Shown in pieces: positions 15,248 to 29,432 of a stretch of DNA of 64,000 nt (positions are counted from its first letter, which is position 1; each line of letters begins with the position of its first letter). Both the position numbers and the translations under genes were made by a program. Under the pieces are notes generated by a model. It saw nothing but the letters and a program-made list of their open reading frames with translations. It had not been told where the DNA came from and ran no database searches. This stretch comes from Riptortus pedestris (Eukaryota; Arthropoda; Insecta; Hemiptera; Alydidae): assembly GCA_019009955.1 (NCBI GenBank), contig CM032231.1:90094501-90158500 (forward strand), given 5' to 3'.

Positions 15248-15920
15248 AAAGTATTATTTAAAATATAATTTCATTCAATTTTTGAAATTTTATAGTATTG
15301 AAATCAGAAAAAAAATTGTTTGGAACTAAGAAATGAAGACTGTGAACTCAAATAAAATTTTTAAAAATATAGAAATTGAATATATTTAATGATATATTTT
15401 CTCTCTTCCGTTCAAAAAATTATACGAGGTAAGAACGGAGGGAGATATGTAAAAGATTGGGATTGGGGCGGATTTCCTGATTGAATATGGAATTGAGTGC
15501 CAGGTGTTGGCGAATCCATACTTCCTTCCTTCCAACCTCTGTCTTCGCCATTTGCAATTCTCAACCACTTCATCCCTTATGCGGTTCACTCAACCTACTC
15601 CAAAAGCTTAGCGGTAGTTGTTTGCAAGAACACGTTTTAACCGGCAGAATTGTTTTTTTTTTAATTTAGTAAATTGTTAGAAAATTACGTTCAAGTAATC
15701 CAGTAGTTGAATTAAGAAACATAAAGCTATAGGAAGGAACAATAAAGTCCGGTAAAACAGAAATGTTCTATAAGAATGTAATATAAACTAATAACTTTAA
15801 CAGAAATATACAAGCATCTTCACTCTTGATTTTTAGTAGCTCTACTGAAATTCATAGAAGTTAAATAAATAATCAAGTTTTTTTTTATGTAATAAACTCG
15901 GTGTTATACCAGTCACTACG
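15248..15920. other. Unannotated AT-rich stretch
   Basis: Overlapping opposite-strand frames at 15386-15669 are not protein-like. I see nothing else. Confidence 0.35.
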
Positions 15921-16021
15921 TTTATTATTATTATTATTATTATTTATTAGCGTCCACTTTTTGCAACTCAGGCTAACTGGGACGGGTTATCTACAAGTGA
16001 CCACCCTTTTCTAGCCAGGGA
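15921..16021 (-). repeat. SINE fragment, 3' half with ATT-rich tail
   Basis: A (TTA)n tail is followed by CAGGCTAACTGGGACGGGTT and CCCTTTTCTAGCCAGGG. It stops before the tRNA-like head. Confidence 0.75.
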
Positions 16022-16569
16022 TGTTACTACATTTATAGAAAATTGGTGTCAAGGTTCGAAATGAACCGAGTTTGAGCATCGAGTGCTCTAAAGATTCATT
16101 CACGTAAATAATAAGGATAACATCAGCAACTCCTTTCTATCCTATTCACTTCATTAACTTTTATTGTAGAAAAAGCTCACAATACACTTGTGAAATTGAA
16201 GGATTTCATAATTTCTGTTTCGGAAAATTAGATGAATTTTCAAGCGACCAAAATTAGGCAAAAGCAGAAATTTTATAGGTTTAACGGTATAGATTCTAAC
16301 ACTGTATTCATAATATTATTTTATGTCTCTATAAAATTTAAACACTACGAGGTCTATCAATGATAGGCATTTGAAACATTATACGCATTACATAATGTTT
16401 AATATTTTAGTTTGTTCATTCAGGAATTTGACAAACTAATTAATCTCAGTTTCTGCTAGATCAACTAACCAGTGACTGGACACCTTTTCGTGGCCCATTC
16501 GATATTTGGCACTCCATTCTCCATGTTAACGTGTTTCCCTTCTTTTAAATATAGGATAGCTCGTTTCTA
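16022..16569. other. Unannotated AT-rich stretch
   Basis: I see nothing recognisable here. Confidence 0.35.
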
Positions 16570-17694
<1,125 letters not shown>

Positions 17695-18329
17695 CAATAT
17701 TTTCTTTTTCACCATCCCCCATCATCGTCTTACTTGAGTGTCGATTCGTCCTCGGTTTCATTCACTAAGTTATGTTACATTCTTCAATCCTTCCCGGGGG
17801 TGTTCATCCGTTTCCTAACTTCGTCAAGAAAAATGTCCTTGTTTCCTTCGTCAAGGAATGTCTAAACGCAGTCGAATCGGGTATATTATGTTATTGGGAC
17901 ATATAAAACATACAATTGGTATATGTAACTCAGTGACCACTGGCAAAAAAAAAAACTTGACCAGCTTCTTAGAGTCAAAGTTTTGACTTTGAAAATCTAT
18001 TTAACAATTATTGATGATAATATACTTCTTAAGGGCTCTTTGTTTAGTTCCAATCTTTTATATTTAGGGTTCCACAATTTGTTTTTCATAATAATTCTTA
18101 ACATATTTATTTACTTGTATGTAAAAAATGTGAAAAACGTCAGGCTTATAGATGTTGAGAACTGCCGTATTTGAACTTCAATTAATATAGTTATCCAAAA
18201 ATTAAACTTAATTCAAGTGGGATGTATCTAGGCAATATAGAAACATATAAATGGGTCCAGCTTTCCTCTGAAAAAAAATTTTTTGTAGCTATATGATTAA
18301 TAAAACGGAACCACTTTGCGGCTACTACT
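17695..18329. other. Unannotated AT-rich stretch
   Basis: I see nothing recognisable here. Confidence 0.35.
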
Positions 18330-19503
18330 AGACCGAGTCGGGCAAAATTGTAACTACAATTACAAGTTATAACTACATTAGTTGAAAAATAGTTACAATT
18401 ACAACTACTAATGTAATTAGTTATTGGTAATGGGCAACTACATTTTTCAACTAAAGTAATTGTAATTGAAATTTCACAACTACAGTTAGTAGTTGAGAAA
18501 ATCAGTAGTTCCAAAAACAACTACAGTTAGTAATTGTAACTGTAGTTGTAGTTGCAACTACAGTTACTTGGGTAGTTACTTTAAAAAACTGTGTGAAACA
18601 CTGACTGAAGTAGTTGAAGCTGTTAAGAAATAACTGCATCCAACGACTTTATATTCAAAAGTTTATATTACATATACTACATTATTACAATAACTGAAAA
18701 TAATTTTAATGCAAATAAATGAAAAATAACGAAAATAATGTGTAAATTCCTTTTTATATTTTCCCGAGTTGAATATAATTAAAGAATACTTTTAAACTTT
18801 AAAATTTAATCAAATTAGCCGTTAAAATTACTCTTAACTCAGAAAATTTGTGAGACAGGCAATTTGATTTTGATTTTGCCATCGCGTCAAATAAAGTAAT
18901 CTCTTCACTGCCCTGCACCAAAAAATAAGGAGTTCTCGTCCTCACTTTCACTGCCACTCATTGTAATTTGTTTCAAAAATCTTTTCGTCGCTGAGGACTG
19001 GTGGCGGATATAAGACTGGAGTGCCCTGCGCGAAAGTTACAGGGCAAGAAGCGATCGCCGGAACAAGAGAATGTGGCGATAGAAACGCCCACCTTCAGTT
19101 CTACCGACATATTCTGTGAACCAATTGAGCATGGCTCGTCTCAGGTGATCCATTCAACACCACCACGAATGTAAAGATTTATATAGAAGCGATCAAAATA
19201 TAGTCGCTGTTTGGAACATATCTGATCTATATGTAGTTGTAGTTACTACTTAATAACTACTGGTACAATTACAACTAATAATTGTAAATATTTTTATAAC
19301 TACTTTTTATTTCAATTAGTAGTTTGATTTATGAATACCAATTACAATTACTGTTATTCCGAAACCAAGAAAATGCAACTACAGTTACCAACTACATTTT
19401 AGCAGATTTCCCTTAAGGGGTCGTACTCATGACGCGAGTTTCGAAAACTTTCTTCAAATGTCCACCGATCCTAACCAGGAGAGGACGAAAATGAAGTCTG
19501 TTC

Positions 19504-19544
<41 letters not shown>

Positions 19545-20236
19545 ATTTTTGTTTGATCGTTACGAAACTCGATATTTAACCGTTTTATGTAAAAAGGGGG
19601 GTTTAGAGGGGGGATTTTCGAAAATTCGAAATATCTCCGTTATTATGCATCGGATCTAAAAATTGTATAGAACTAATCTTATTGCAAATTAAATTTTATA
19701 TACATATTGTTATATACACTTATTCTCTATCTTGAATATTAAGCGAGATATTTGCATTTTTATGAAGTCTGTGGTCGGGTGTTGTTCGGGTTAGTTCGGC
19801 TGTTTTCGTAAGTGTCCTCTGGTGGAAGCTTCTAACCTAACCTATCGTTTTTAACATTACCTAACCTTCGTTACTTTGTGAGATTTATGCAAATACGTTC
19901 TGTTCATCCGCCCTCCCTTCTTTAGTTCTTGGACTACTAAAATTTGAGTTATTAAAATATAAATTATTTTTACAATTCAGAAGCCGTTTCAGTTGGGAGT
20001 TTATTAAAATTAACTGAAAGATTTCTCATTACCGTTTGTATTTACTTATGGTGGTGTTGTGTTACCAGTATGGAGATTTCTCTATTGCTAAACTTCACGT
20101 GGGAAATCTGCTTAGTTTACGCAGCCCCTGCATGACGGACTTTTTGTAACTGTAGTTGCAATTACATAACTAGTATTTATTAGTTGAAAAAGTAGTTAAT
20201 TACAAAAGTATTTAATTACTGTTAAGACCGGGCATT
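18330..20236. mobile_element. TAGTTG-rich inverted-repeat element, split by a family A copy
   Basis: The arms are degenerate repeats of TAGTTGTAATTAC and its complement at 18345-18600 (left) and at 19230-19396 plus 20145-20225 (right). They flank a non-repetitive centre at 18620-19220. CGGGC lies at the left end and GACCGGGC at the right end. The minus strand of the centre has a short frame starting MSGSESEDENSLFFGAGQ and then a stop, possibly the start of a decayed transposase. The superfamily is not determined. Confidence 0.55.
19397..20144 (+). mobile_element. Family A element nested in the TAGTTG element
   Basis: It starts TTTTAGCAGATTTCCC and ends GCATGACGGACTTTT; the 3' hairpin has one mismatch. 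The 5' palindrome is shortened by a small deletion after CCTTAAGG. (TA)n at 19508-19542. The 3' module is type II (TACCAGTATGGAGA). The flanks, joined, recreate the host repeat, so the insertion is well bounded. Confidence 0.8.
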
Positions 20237-20835
20237 AATAAATAACATATATGTGTACTAATATATATAAGTATGTGTGCACTTATATATAAGTGTACTA
20301 AGAAACCGGTGTTACGTATCTGTCATCCAAGTTAGTCTAGAAGATCAACAGTTACAACGCCCAGGTTGATGAACTTCATTAATCCTATAAATTTCTTTGA
20401 TTAAAGGAATCATTATTGAGTTTCAATTAAGTAAATATTAAAATGAATAATTACCAGTCATATTTTATTTATAAATATAGGCTTAATGCCCGTAAAATAG
20501 TAACACACATCATTTAATCAAAATATTTGGGGACGGAGAATATTACAGAGAGAAACCCGCATAGCGCTTATGTCGTTCAGGTTTAATCTATTTATACTGT
20601 CGCTCCTGTTTCTTGGAAGTGTAATTTATAATGTAGCCAAGAGGAGTGATATAGGTTCCTCATGCACATGCACTTCATAGATATAAACCAAGGTGGCCGA
20701 AACTCAACGAAAATGTATTCATTCATTTTCAGTTAAAACCCTGTATTTGATTTATTAGAGATTCGAATAATGTAATAAATAAAATAAAAACATAATTCAC
20801 GGTAACATCACAACAACTTAGGTAGTTAAACCAAA
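20237..20835. other. Unannotated AT-rich stretch
   Basis: I see nothing recognisable here. Confidence 0.35.
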
Positions 20836-21777
20836 ATATCCGTCACGAACGGGCTGCGTAAACTAAGCAGATTTCCCTCGTGACGTTTAGTAATAGATAA
20901 ATCTACATACTGCTAACACAACACCACCGTGAATATTAAGTGAATAAATACAAACGGAAATAAGAAACGTTTCAGTCAATTTCAATAACCTGCCGACAGG
21001 AAGCGTTTGAAATGTAAACAAACTGATCTGACAGCCTCACACCGGAAAGAAAAACAATTACTGAAATATATCAGAATATAACATATTAATTTTATTGAGA
21101 ACTATTTACTATATCTAGTACTGTAATTAATAATCAGTCAAAATTATTGTTATCTCTATCAATCAAATTTTAGTAATCCAAGACAATAAGATGGGGGTGG
21201 GGTCACCAGGACATATTTGCATGTATCTCGTATAATGAAGGTCTTTTGAAAAACAATATTTGGTGTTTAAGCTTCGAATGATGTGGTTTATTACGTAACC
21301 GTGTATTGTTTATGTAAAATGAGTAGAAAAGGGGGTTTACTAAGGGCTGAAAACTGAAAAATGCAAATATTGAAAGATTGAAAGTATTGGGAATTCAAGA
21401 TTGGGAATAAGTGTATATAACACTATTTATAGTCAATTTAATTTCCTGTAATATTGGTTTTATACATTTACATATAGTAACGGAGATATTTTGATTTTTC
21501 AAATTTCTCCTCTTCTAAACCCCCCTCTCCCCCTGGTCTGATATCAGCCGTTAACGAATTTGATCTGTCTTTTTACATAAAACGGCTAAATATCGAGTTT
21601 GGTAACGATTGAACAATAATTACGACCGCTAGAGTGGTAACAGACAAATATATATACACAGTTTTGAACGGACATTTCTCATCTTTGGTTTGATAGATAG
21701 ATATTTGAAGAAAAATTTCGAAAGTCGCGTCATGAGTACAACCTAAATAGTTTATTTCCTTAAGAGAAATCTGCTAA
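20836..21777 (-). mobile_element. Family A element, long variant, diverged
   Basis: The left end is CCGTCACGAACGGGCTGCGT (hairpin disturbed) and the right end GAGAAATCTGCTAATA. The module next to its 3' end contains the complement of the type II features (CAACACCACCGTGAATATT). The middle also contains type III-like pieces (ATTTGGTGTTTAAGCTTCGA). The TA tract is almost absent (21650-21658). Confidence 0.65.
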
Positions 21778-21840
21778 TATGAAAGAATATTTGTAGGCAG
21801 AATGTTGTCCAATCACATCACTGGTCAAGAAGAATTTTTT

Positions 21841-22594
<754 letters not shown>

Positions 22595-23065
22595 TTTTTT
22601 TTTTTTAATTTCTTTTTCCCGAATTCTATCAATAATGACATGTATTCTATAATATAATAATTGGAGAAAGGAAATCAGAAAACATTTCTTTAAGGATAAA
22701 ATAGTTTATGATTATTCTGGGATTATTAAGGCACATAAAATCTGATTAGGATTAGGATGTACCTACTAAAAAGTAACTCTGAGATATATAGATATGTGTT
22801 TACATTGTTTGTACTTTATCATTATTGTATACTTGGCCTACACAGAGAAAGCCAGTTTGATCCCACGAGGGCACATATATCTAATACATTTGTTCTAAGA
22901 TAAAACTACTCTCAGCTGGTTTATACGAAAGAGATCAATGTAAGTCCTAATTTAAAAGGTCTTATAATCATTAGTGTGAGATTTTCTTTTCTTTTCTTAG
23001 GCTTATTTTTTGTGATACACACGTACATGAAAGTGAAAAAGTCCTTTTCTTTCTATACCAGAAAT
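22595..23065. other. Unannotated AT-rich stretch
   Basis: I see nothing recognisable here. Confidence 0.35.
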
Positions 23066-23102
23066 GAGTACGGACAAATTTGCACATATTACCCCCCTGT
23101 CC
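23066..23102 (+). repeat. Dispersed 37-bp word, inverted copy at 25399-25434
   Basis: GAGTACGGACAAATTTGCAC and the following ACCCCCCTGTC recur in inverted orientation, diverged, at 25399-25434 beside a LINE fragment. Probably two copies of one repeat's 3' region. Confidence 0.45.
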
Positions 23103-23360
23103 TTCTAGTGAATTTCAATAAAAAACACAAAGTACACAACTAGATATTTCGGCAGACTTAAAGATTAAATTTCAGAACAATAACGCTCGTAGTATTTGAG
23201 AAATTTCGAGACGCACGCATATTGACTCATCCGACTAAATATGCTTGAGATACTCTCCGAAGCTTACCCGATTCCAGCCAAATTCTTCTTTGGTTACCGA
23301 ACTTTTTTTTACTTCGTGCAATGCAAATATCAACGTTAAAAACGATTAATATGAGAAGTC

Positions 23361-23945
23361 ATTTTATCAAATTTCCCTTCAGGGAATTCTGCTATTGAGG
23401 TCGTACTCATTACGCGATTTTCATAAATTTTCATCAAATGTCCATCGATCCTACCCAGGAGATGACGAAAATGAGGTATGTTCAAAATTAAATATATAAA
23501 AATGTCAGTTAACGCTCTAGCGGTCGCAATTTTTGCTTGATCGTTACCAAACTCGATATTTAAACGTTTTATGTACGAATAAAGGTCAAGGTCGTTAATG
23601 GCTGAAATTGGATCAATGGGAGGGGGGTTTAGAGGAGGGGATTTCGAAATATCTCCGTTACTATACGTCGTATCGAAAATTTGTATAAAACCAATCTTAT
23701 TGTAAATTACATTTACTATAAATATTGTCATATACGTTTATTCTTTAACTTGAATATTAACCGAGATATTTGCATTTTATTGAGCGTAACGGACATGATG
23801 AGATCGGCTAACTTCGGTTGTGTGAGTTTCCGGCTTGCTAGTTCGGCCGTTTCAGTAACTGTTCGGCTCTCGTGATTTTTTTTCTATTCTAAAACTTCAC
23901 TTTGGAAATCTGCTTCGTTTCCTGCCCTTGTTTGGCGGACTTTTT
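23361..23945 (+). mobile_element. Family A element, diverged
   Basis: The 5' end is decayed (ATCAAATTTCCCTTCAGGGA), with almost no TA tract. The core is intact. The 3' end GGAAATCTGCTTCGTTTCCTG has lost the hairpin but keeps GGCGGACTTTT. Confidence 0.7.
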
Positions 23946-25398
23946 ACTCTTTTTTTTTTCTACCCCTCCATTAAATCTTTGGTGAGGGACAAGCAACGAC
24001 GAGTAAGGTGACTTCCTACAAACCGAAGGCCCAGGCAAGTCACGTCATATCATAATATAAGGATAAAGAATCACATTTGAAGTCTTTGTCTAAGCTGCTA
24101 ATAGAATATTTAGAGATGCCATAGCATCATGTTAGTCATTAGTGTTGGAGTAGGGCTTTGTAAATAGAGGCATACGAAAAATAATGTAATATTTATTTTA
24201 AGACACATCGATAAAACAAAAATTTGCCGTTATAACATTTTTGACACTGCCATTAACTAATGAGATCATTTTGAATGTAAAATTTATACATAAAAATGTA
24301 AAAAAATGAAAGTCCCTCTAGGCCTTTCTAGTCTAATGTGACCGATTACAGAACACCGAAATATCAAAAAACATTTCATGCTGGGAAAAACTTAAAGTTT
24401 GCATGCTACTACATTTGTCAGGTTGAATCGATTAATATTTTTGAAAAAAAATGAGTTCTGACTACAAACTTAATTCCCTTAATCGCACTCATTAACCAAA
24501 GAAACCCGTACAGTAAAAGAACCTGAAAATATTTCATTCTCCGTCACAAGTAGAGCCATACCACACTAATGTAATTTACATTTCAATGCAATTTGCAATT
24601 CATGAATTATTATTGATCCTTGGAGTGTAATGCATGCTTTATGTGATAAGTCAAGAGGAAATCAAATCAAATTATGAAAAACATATTAATATTCAATGGC
24701 ATATTATTACTCCGCATAGAATAGAGGACATAATCATGTTCTACATCTACGTTATTATTAAGTGGGTCGTAAAATGGAAAATAATCAACCTTATGAGAGA
24801 AAAAAACTGGCTGCAAGTGTTGTCTACACTTTTTAACTATCTGGAGTTTAACTGTATATTTTTTTTTTTTTGGCCAGGCTTCAGTTGACTCACAATCCTA
24901 CACATGCGATATTCACTTAAAGCAATAAGTTATTAAACACCGTCTGTTACATCACATTTAAAACCATTTTACGTAAGGTAACATAAGAGGAGGAAGAAAG
25001 AATATAATTCCATAATCATATCTTCTGTATTATATCAACTTGCGGGAGTCTGACGGGATGATTTTCTGATATCAAATCATCATATTTCCGAGGATAGTCA
25101 ATAGGATCAAACCGTCAAAGATGAGTAATAAAACTAGTTAAAAGCATAAGTATTTAAAAAAAAAAGTTCGAAAAATACAACAAAACCAATAATAATAAGT
25201 ACTTGAGGAACAATAAACGTATAATGCCTCTTACTATTTATCATTTTAATCACTGTAAAAGTAATTTTATTGGTAGCTGGGTAGTGAGCAACTGTAATTA
25301 TCCTTTGTTTTATACATTAAGAAATAAATAAACACACACACACACAAAACATATATATATATCATATATGTATATATATATATTAAATTAACTAAAAT
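23946..25398. other. Unannotated AT-rich stretch
   Basis: Only a short (CA)n/(TA)n run near 25334-25384 and small open frames. Nothing recognisable. Confidence 0.35.
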
Positions 25399-25434
25399 GA
25401 CAGGGGGCACTATGAGCAAATTTGTTCATACTCA
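25399..25434 (-). repeat. Dispersed word, inverted copy of 23066-23102
   Basis: CAGGGGGCACTATGAGCAAA and TTTGTTCATACTC are the complement of the word at 23066. Its place beyond the C-terminal LINE block fits the 3' region of that LINE. Confidence 0.45.
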
Positions 25435-25539
25435 TTACAGATTTAGAGAACATATTAAGGCCTTTTCAATTTATGTTCGAAAATGGTTGGTTTCAAAATA
25501 AATCGGCATTATCATTTTTGGCCCTCTCTTAACACATTT

Positions 25540-26110
25540 CGACTAGTTTCGGGCGACATCTGTGCGTATCTTGAATAACTCAAAATTTTTAATGTGTTTA
25601 TATGTCATCCGAATCTGAGAGAGTCTTCCCCAGAAGGCCATGTTCGATATATTCCTATAATATTCGCTGAACGTTGACGTTGCTACTTTCTGTAAGTCCT
25701 TGTTTAAGAGGTGGCTGTCTAATTTTTCAACTAAGTCATTTTTATTCCTTAAAAGTATGTCCGGAACATGTAATTTCCACACAACCTCAGCTCCAATAGT
25801 GTACATTATTTCACTTAGCTCCTTCGCCCAGCCAAATGACATTAGTCCGTTTTCTAATATTTACAACAATCTTCTAAAGTAGATGAGGGGTAAACTGTTT
25901 TTCGGCATTTTGAGGATTTTAATGTACGTTTGAATATATCTAGCTTCAAATTTCTGCTACCAGCCTCTAATCTTAAATAGGAATTAGGAGTATTTTTAGA
26001 AATATGCCAGAGGCTTTTCAGAAATTGTAACTGTTCTTTTACATCTACGTCAGCGTGAGGAAGTCCCCGTATTTCAGGAGGAAGTTCAAAACATTTAGTA
26101 TCTTTTATTG
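25540..26110 (-). pseudogene. Non-LTR retrotransposon polyprotein, C-terminal fragment
   Basis: On the minus strand two readable blocks follow each other. The first reads ELPPEIRGLPHADVDVKEQL, QFLKSLWHISKNTPNSYLRL, EAGSRNLKLDIFKRTLKIL and SLPLIYFRRLL, then stops. The second, starting ILENGLMSFGWAKEL, reads through a W-G-VW pattern to YYRNISNMAFWGRLSQIRM and ends FKIRTDVARN. This order (TPN-x-YLR-x-EAGS, then a Trp-rich region after the reverse transcriptase) resembles the region downstream of the RT in insect LINE proteins. The frame is broken by at least one stop and the RT core is missing. Clade not assigned; judged from pattern memory only. Confidence 0.55.
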
Positions 26111-26748
26111 ATTACGAGAACAAGGAACCCACCTGGCGCACATCTGTGACTGTTTTACCGCTTGCCATTCTGGGTTCAACCTACCTTACAGCCTATCTGT
26201 AGAATTTCTATATAGAGTTGTAAAATTATAAAAAAAAAGGGGGAGAGGGAAGTTGGATGGAAAGAGAAAGGAGATGTATGAGAGGCTAGTATTTGCAGCG
26301 GTCGGGGAAAGAAGATAGGAGAGCTGGAGTAGAGACAGACAGCATGAGGAGTTGGAGGCAACTAAAGATAAATGTCTCCTCCCGCTGTGTTGGAGGGGTT
26401 TTACAGGAGTGGGGCAGGGGGGGATTCTGCCGGGGGGCTTTCTGATAACGCCGTTTTTCCTCCTGCTCCATTTAACCCCCCCTTTTCTTTTTAGCGCTCA
26501 CCCACCTCCGGCTAATGGCTTAGTCTCAATATAAGGGCTCTCTCTCTCCCCCTTCTACACTGATTGTTTACATCACTAAATATCTCTTCCATTTCAGAGA
26601 CCAGATGTTTCCACTTCTAAGTTTTGCGCTGAGGCAAAATGCTCAACGAATCACTTTTCTTTTTTTTTGCCAGGTTGATTTAATAGTGAGTAATTCGTTA
26701 GGGATCCAACAAATTTTTCTACAGTTATATTAGTTACTCCTACAGTTT
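26111..26748. other. Unannotated stretch with a GC-richer patch
   Basis: 26340-26480 is G- and C-rich compared with its surroundings (GGGGCAGGGGGGGATTCTGC). Three short overlapping frames cover it, none recognisable. Confidence 0.35.
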
Positions 26749-27360
26749 GAAATGTCCGTCTCGCAGGGGCTGTGTTAACTAAACAGATTTCCTTCGTGCG
26801 TCACCTCAAAATTTGCATTTACCACAAAACTTAAACGTTCAATTAGAACAATATTTGGTAGTTGGCTTCAAATAATGTGCTTCATAATATAACAGCTTCT
26901 TGTTAATATGACAAGAGTGGGTTTACTGATTGCCAAAAACTAAGAAATTGCAAATATCTCAGTTAATAATCAAGATAATGAAAAAACGAACATAACAACA
27001 TTTATAGAACATTAAATTTTCATTAAAATTTGTACCATACATTTTGCGATCCGACTCATATTAACAGAGATATTTTGAATTTTCGAAATTCCCTCCTCTA
27101 AACCCCCACCCCTTCTATTTGTCCGATTTCAGCAAATAACGAACTTGATCTTCCTTTTTGCAAAAAACTACTGAATACCGAGTTTGATAACGATTAAACA
27201 AAAATTGCGATTGCTCGATGGTTAACCGACCATTATACATAAATATAGTTTTGAACGGACCTTATTTTCGTCTTCTCCTGGATAGGATCGATGGAAATTT
27301 GAAGAAATGTTTCGAATATCGCGACATGAGTACAACCTCTTTTATGGGGAATCTGCTAAT
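26749..27360 (-). mobile_element. Family A element, type III 3' module
   Basis: The left end is TCCGTCTCGCAGGGGCTGTG and the right end ATGGGGAATCTGCTAAT; the 5' palindrome is mostly lost. The module next to the 3' end contains TTAAACGTTCAATTAGAACA and ATATTTGGTAGTTGGCTTCA. There is no real TA tract (27233-27246). Confidence 0.7.
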
Positions 27361-28020
27361 AATGAATATTAATTGATTTCTTCCGAGATGGTGGATGGTG
27401 GTGGAACCAAATAATCAGGAAAAGCCCTCTTCAAGTACTTTAAAATGCTGAGTGCACTTGATTAAAGTACTTGTATATTATCTTCAGCTTACTGCAACTC
27501 TTTCCAGGAGTCAATAATTTATTGCTTGAGAAAAATGTGTTTAAAACATCTAGAAATTTTAACAATGTTTTTTTTTTTTTTTTGCATTCGGGCTCTGATG
27601 ATGAAGCTTGGTCTCTGAAAGTGCATTCTGCATATTAATGCAATGTGGAGGATAAGGCTTTTTGTTGTTCCTGATATTAATTGACGTAGTCGAAATCCTA
27701 TTTTATGGCGAATTAATCTGAATAAAAAGAGGCAGCTCTGCCATGTGAGTTTAAGCGTTGAACTTAAATCTCAAATGAAAAAATACTTTTCAGCATCCTA
27801 TAACTATTACTAACTTTGCACGCATCGCATCTTAGCCAGGTTAAATATACTAATAATGATCTCAAGAATCCAGAATTAAGCATTGATAATTGACCCACCT
27901 GTGCCGCAAACTACACCGGTTCTTTACAGTTATAACGAGAACAATGTCCCTAACTATTTGAAATGTAGTTGCCAACGGTGAACTTATTCGAAAATTGTAT
28001 GACTACAAATTAAAAATAAT
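27361..28020. other. Unannotated stretch with a family C-like fragment
   Basis: Next to a T-run, 27583-27632 reads GCTCTGATGATGAAGCTTGG then TCTCTGAAAGTGC, similar to the short inserts at 48889-49054 and 60894-60992. Nothing else recognised. Confidence 0.35.
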
Positions 28021-28467
28021 AAAAGTCCGTCACGCAGGGGCTGCGTAAACTAAGCAGATTTCCCACGAGAAGTTATACAATAGAGAAATCTCCATACGAG
28101 AGTGTGTTACGACAAAGGGCCGAACTAGCTTTTGGCGGGAAATTCAGGCGTCCGTTATCGGCCCAAATTTAATAAAAATGCAAATATCTCGGTTAATATT
28201 CAAGATAGAGAATAAATGTATAAAACAATATTTATAGTAAATTTAATTTACAATAAGATTGGTTCTATACAATGTTTTGATCCGACGTATGGCTACGGAG
28301 ATTATTTTGTATTTGGAATTTTCGAAAATCCCCCCCCTCTAAACCCCTCTCCTCCCACTGGTCCTATTTCAGCCGTTAACGAACTTGATCTTTATTTTTA
28401 CATAAAATGTTTAAATATCGAGTTTGGTAACGATCAAACAAAAATTGCGACCGCTAGAGCGTTAACA

Positions 28468-28516
<49 letters not shown>

Positions 28517-28640
28517 GAACGGACCTCATATTCGTCATCTCCGGGGGGTAGGATCGATGGACATTTGAAGAAAATTTTCGAAAATCGCGTCTTGAGTACG
28601 ACCTCAATGGCTGATTTCCCTTAAGGGAAATGTGCTAAAA
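28021..28640 (-). mobile_element. Family A element, complete, type I
   Basis: AAAAGTCCGTCACGCAGGGG at the left with an intact hairpin; TTAAGGGAAATGTGCTAAAA at the right, with one change in the subterminal repeat. (TA)n at 28471-28511. Confidence 0.8.
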
Positions 28641-28984
28641 TATCAAGTATTAGCTATTGAGCTTAAATGGTCACTCAAGCCTCCCACTGCTAAGGCTATT
28701 ATCGAAAATATTAATATTCTACTGCTTAAAACAACAATAGTAGGCACCAATAATTTACATTTGTCATTATAAATAATTTAGGATGTGCTGCAAAATATAC
28801 TTCATGACAATACTAGAAGAGTCTAACAAATTTTAAACTCTTGCAACTAAGACGCCGAAGACGCTTAACATCCCTTGGATCGCCCCATGTAGATACCCCT
28901 CTATCTCGGATTACCTTCCCCATAATATTAATAATTATTTCTTATTATTATGACTTCAGAGAAACGCTTAATCAACTTCTCTGC

Positions 28985-29170
28985 CAACATGTTTTATTGT
29001 ATATGAGCGTTTCTTGTAAAACGAAAGATCTAGTTCATTTATGGCCAAAAACAAACAAGGAAGAGTTATGGTTTAAAAACAAAGACAAAATATGAAATCC
29101 CTATTGTTCCGTCGATTTTAAGAATTGTATATAACAAATATCATTGATACAGTATTTATCTGTAATTATT
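28985..29170 (-). repeat. Probable decayed family A core
   Basis: GTAAAACGAAAGATCTAGTT and the following GTTTAAAAAC...AAATATGAAATCCC resemble the post-TA core. Ends are missing, and orientation is uncertain. Confidence 0.3.
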
Positions 29171-29228
29171 ATTCCATGTAGTGTTACTTCCAGCTGCTTA
29201 TGACAAAAAAAGCATTACTTATTATGGG

Positions 29229-29432
29229 GGGTTGCCTTTAATCTCACATGGCAAACCAATTAATCTTAAATGGAGTGGCGAGTTCGATTCCCGCCTGGAC
29301 ATAGGAATTTATTTTATGACGGAGTTCATTAAATAAAATCCTGAGTGCAACCCTGGCTAGAAAATGGTGGTAACCTGTAGATAACCCGCCCCAATTAGCC
29401 TTAGTTGCAAAAAAGTGAACATTAATAAATAA
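29229..29432 (+). mobile_element. SINE, nearly complete, head damaged
   Basis: B box GAGTTCGATTCC at 29280-29291 within GTGGCGAGTTCGATTCCCGC. Body words GGTGGTAACCTGTAGATAAC and CCCAATTAGCCTTAGTTGC follow, then an ATTAATAAATAA tail. The A-box end is disturbed. Confidence 0.75.

Noticed and set aside
18191..18520. 109-codon minus-strand Cys/Asn-rich frame
   Set aside because: Translation of the degenerate TAGTTG/GTAATTAC array; no domain and no support from the flanks.
23336..23731. 131-codon minus-strand frame, the longest in the window
   Set aside because: It lies wholly in a family A copy. Parts of the same wording ([31 protein letters not shown] type) recur in other copies in the same core frame, but with stops and frame breaks and no homology, so it is taken as a repeat shadow.
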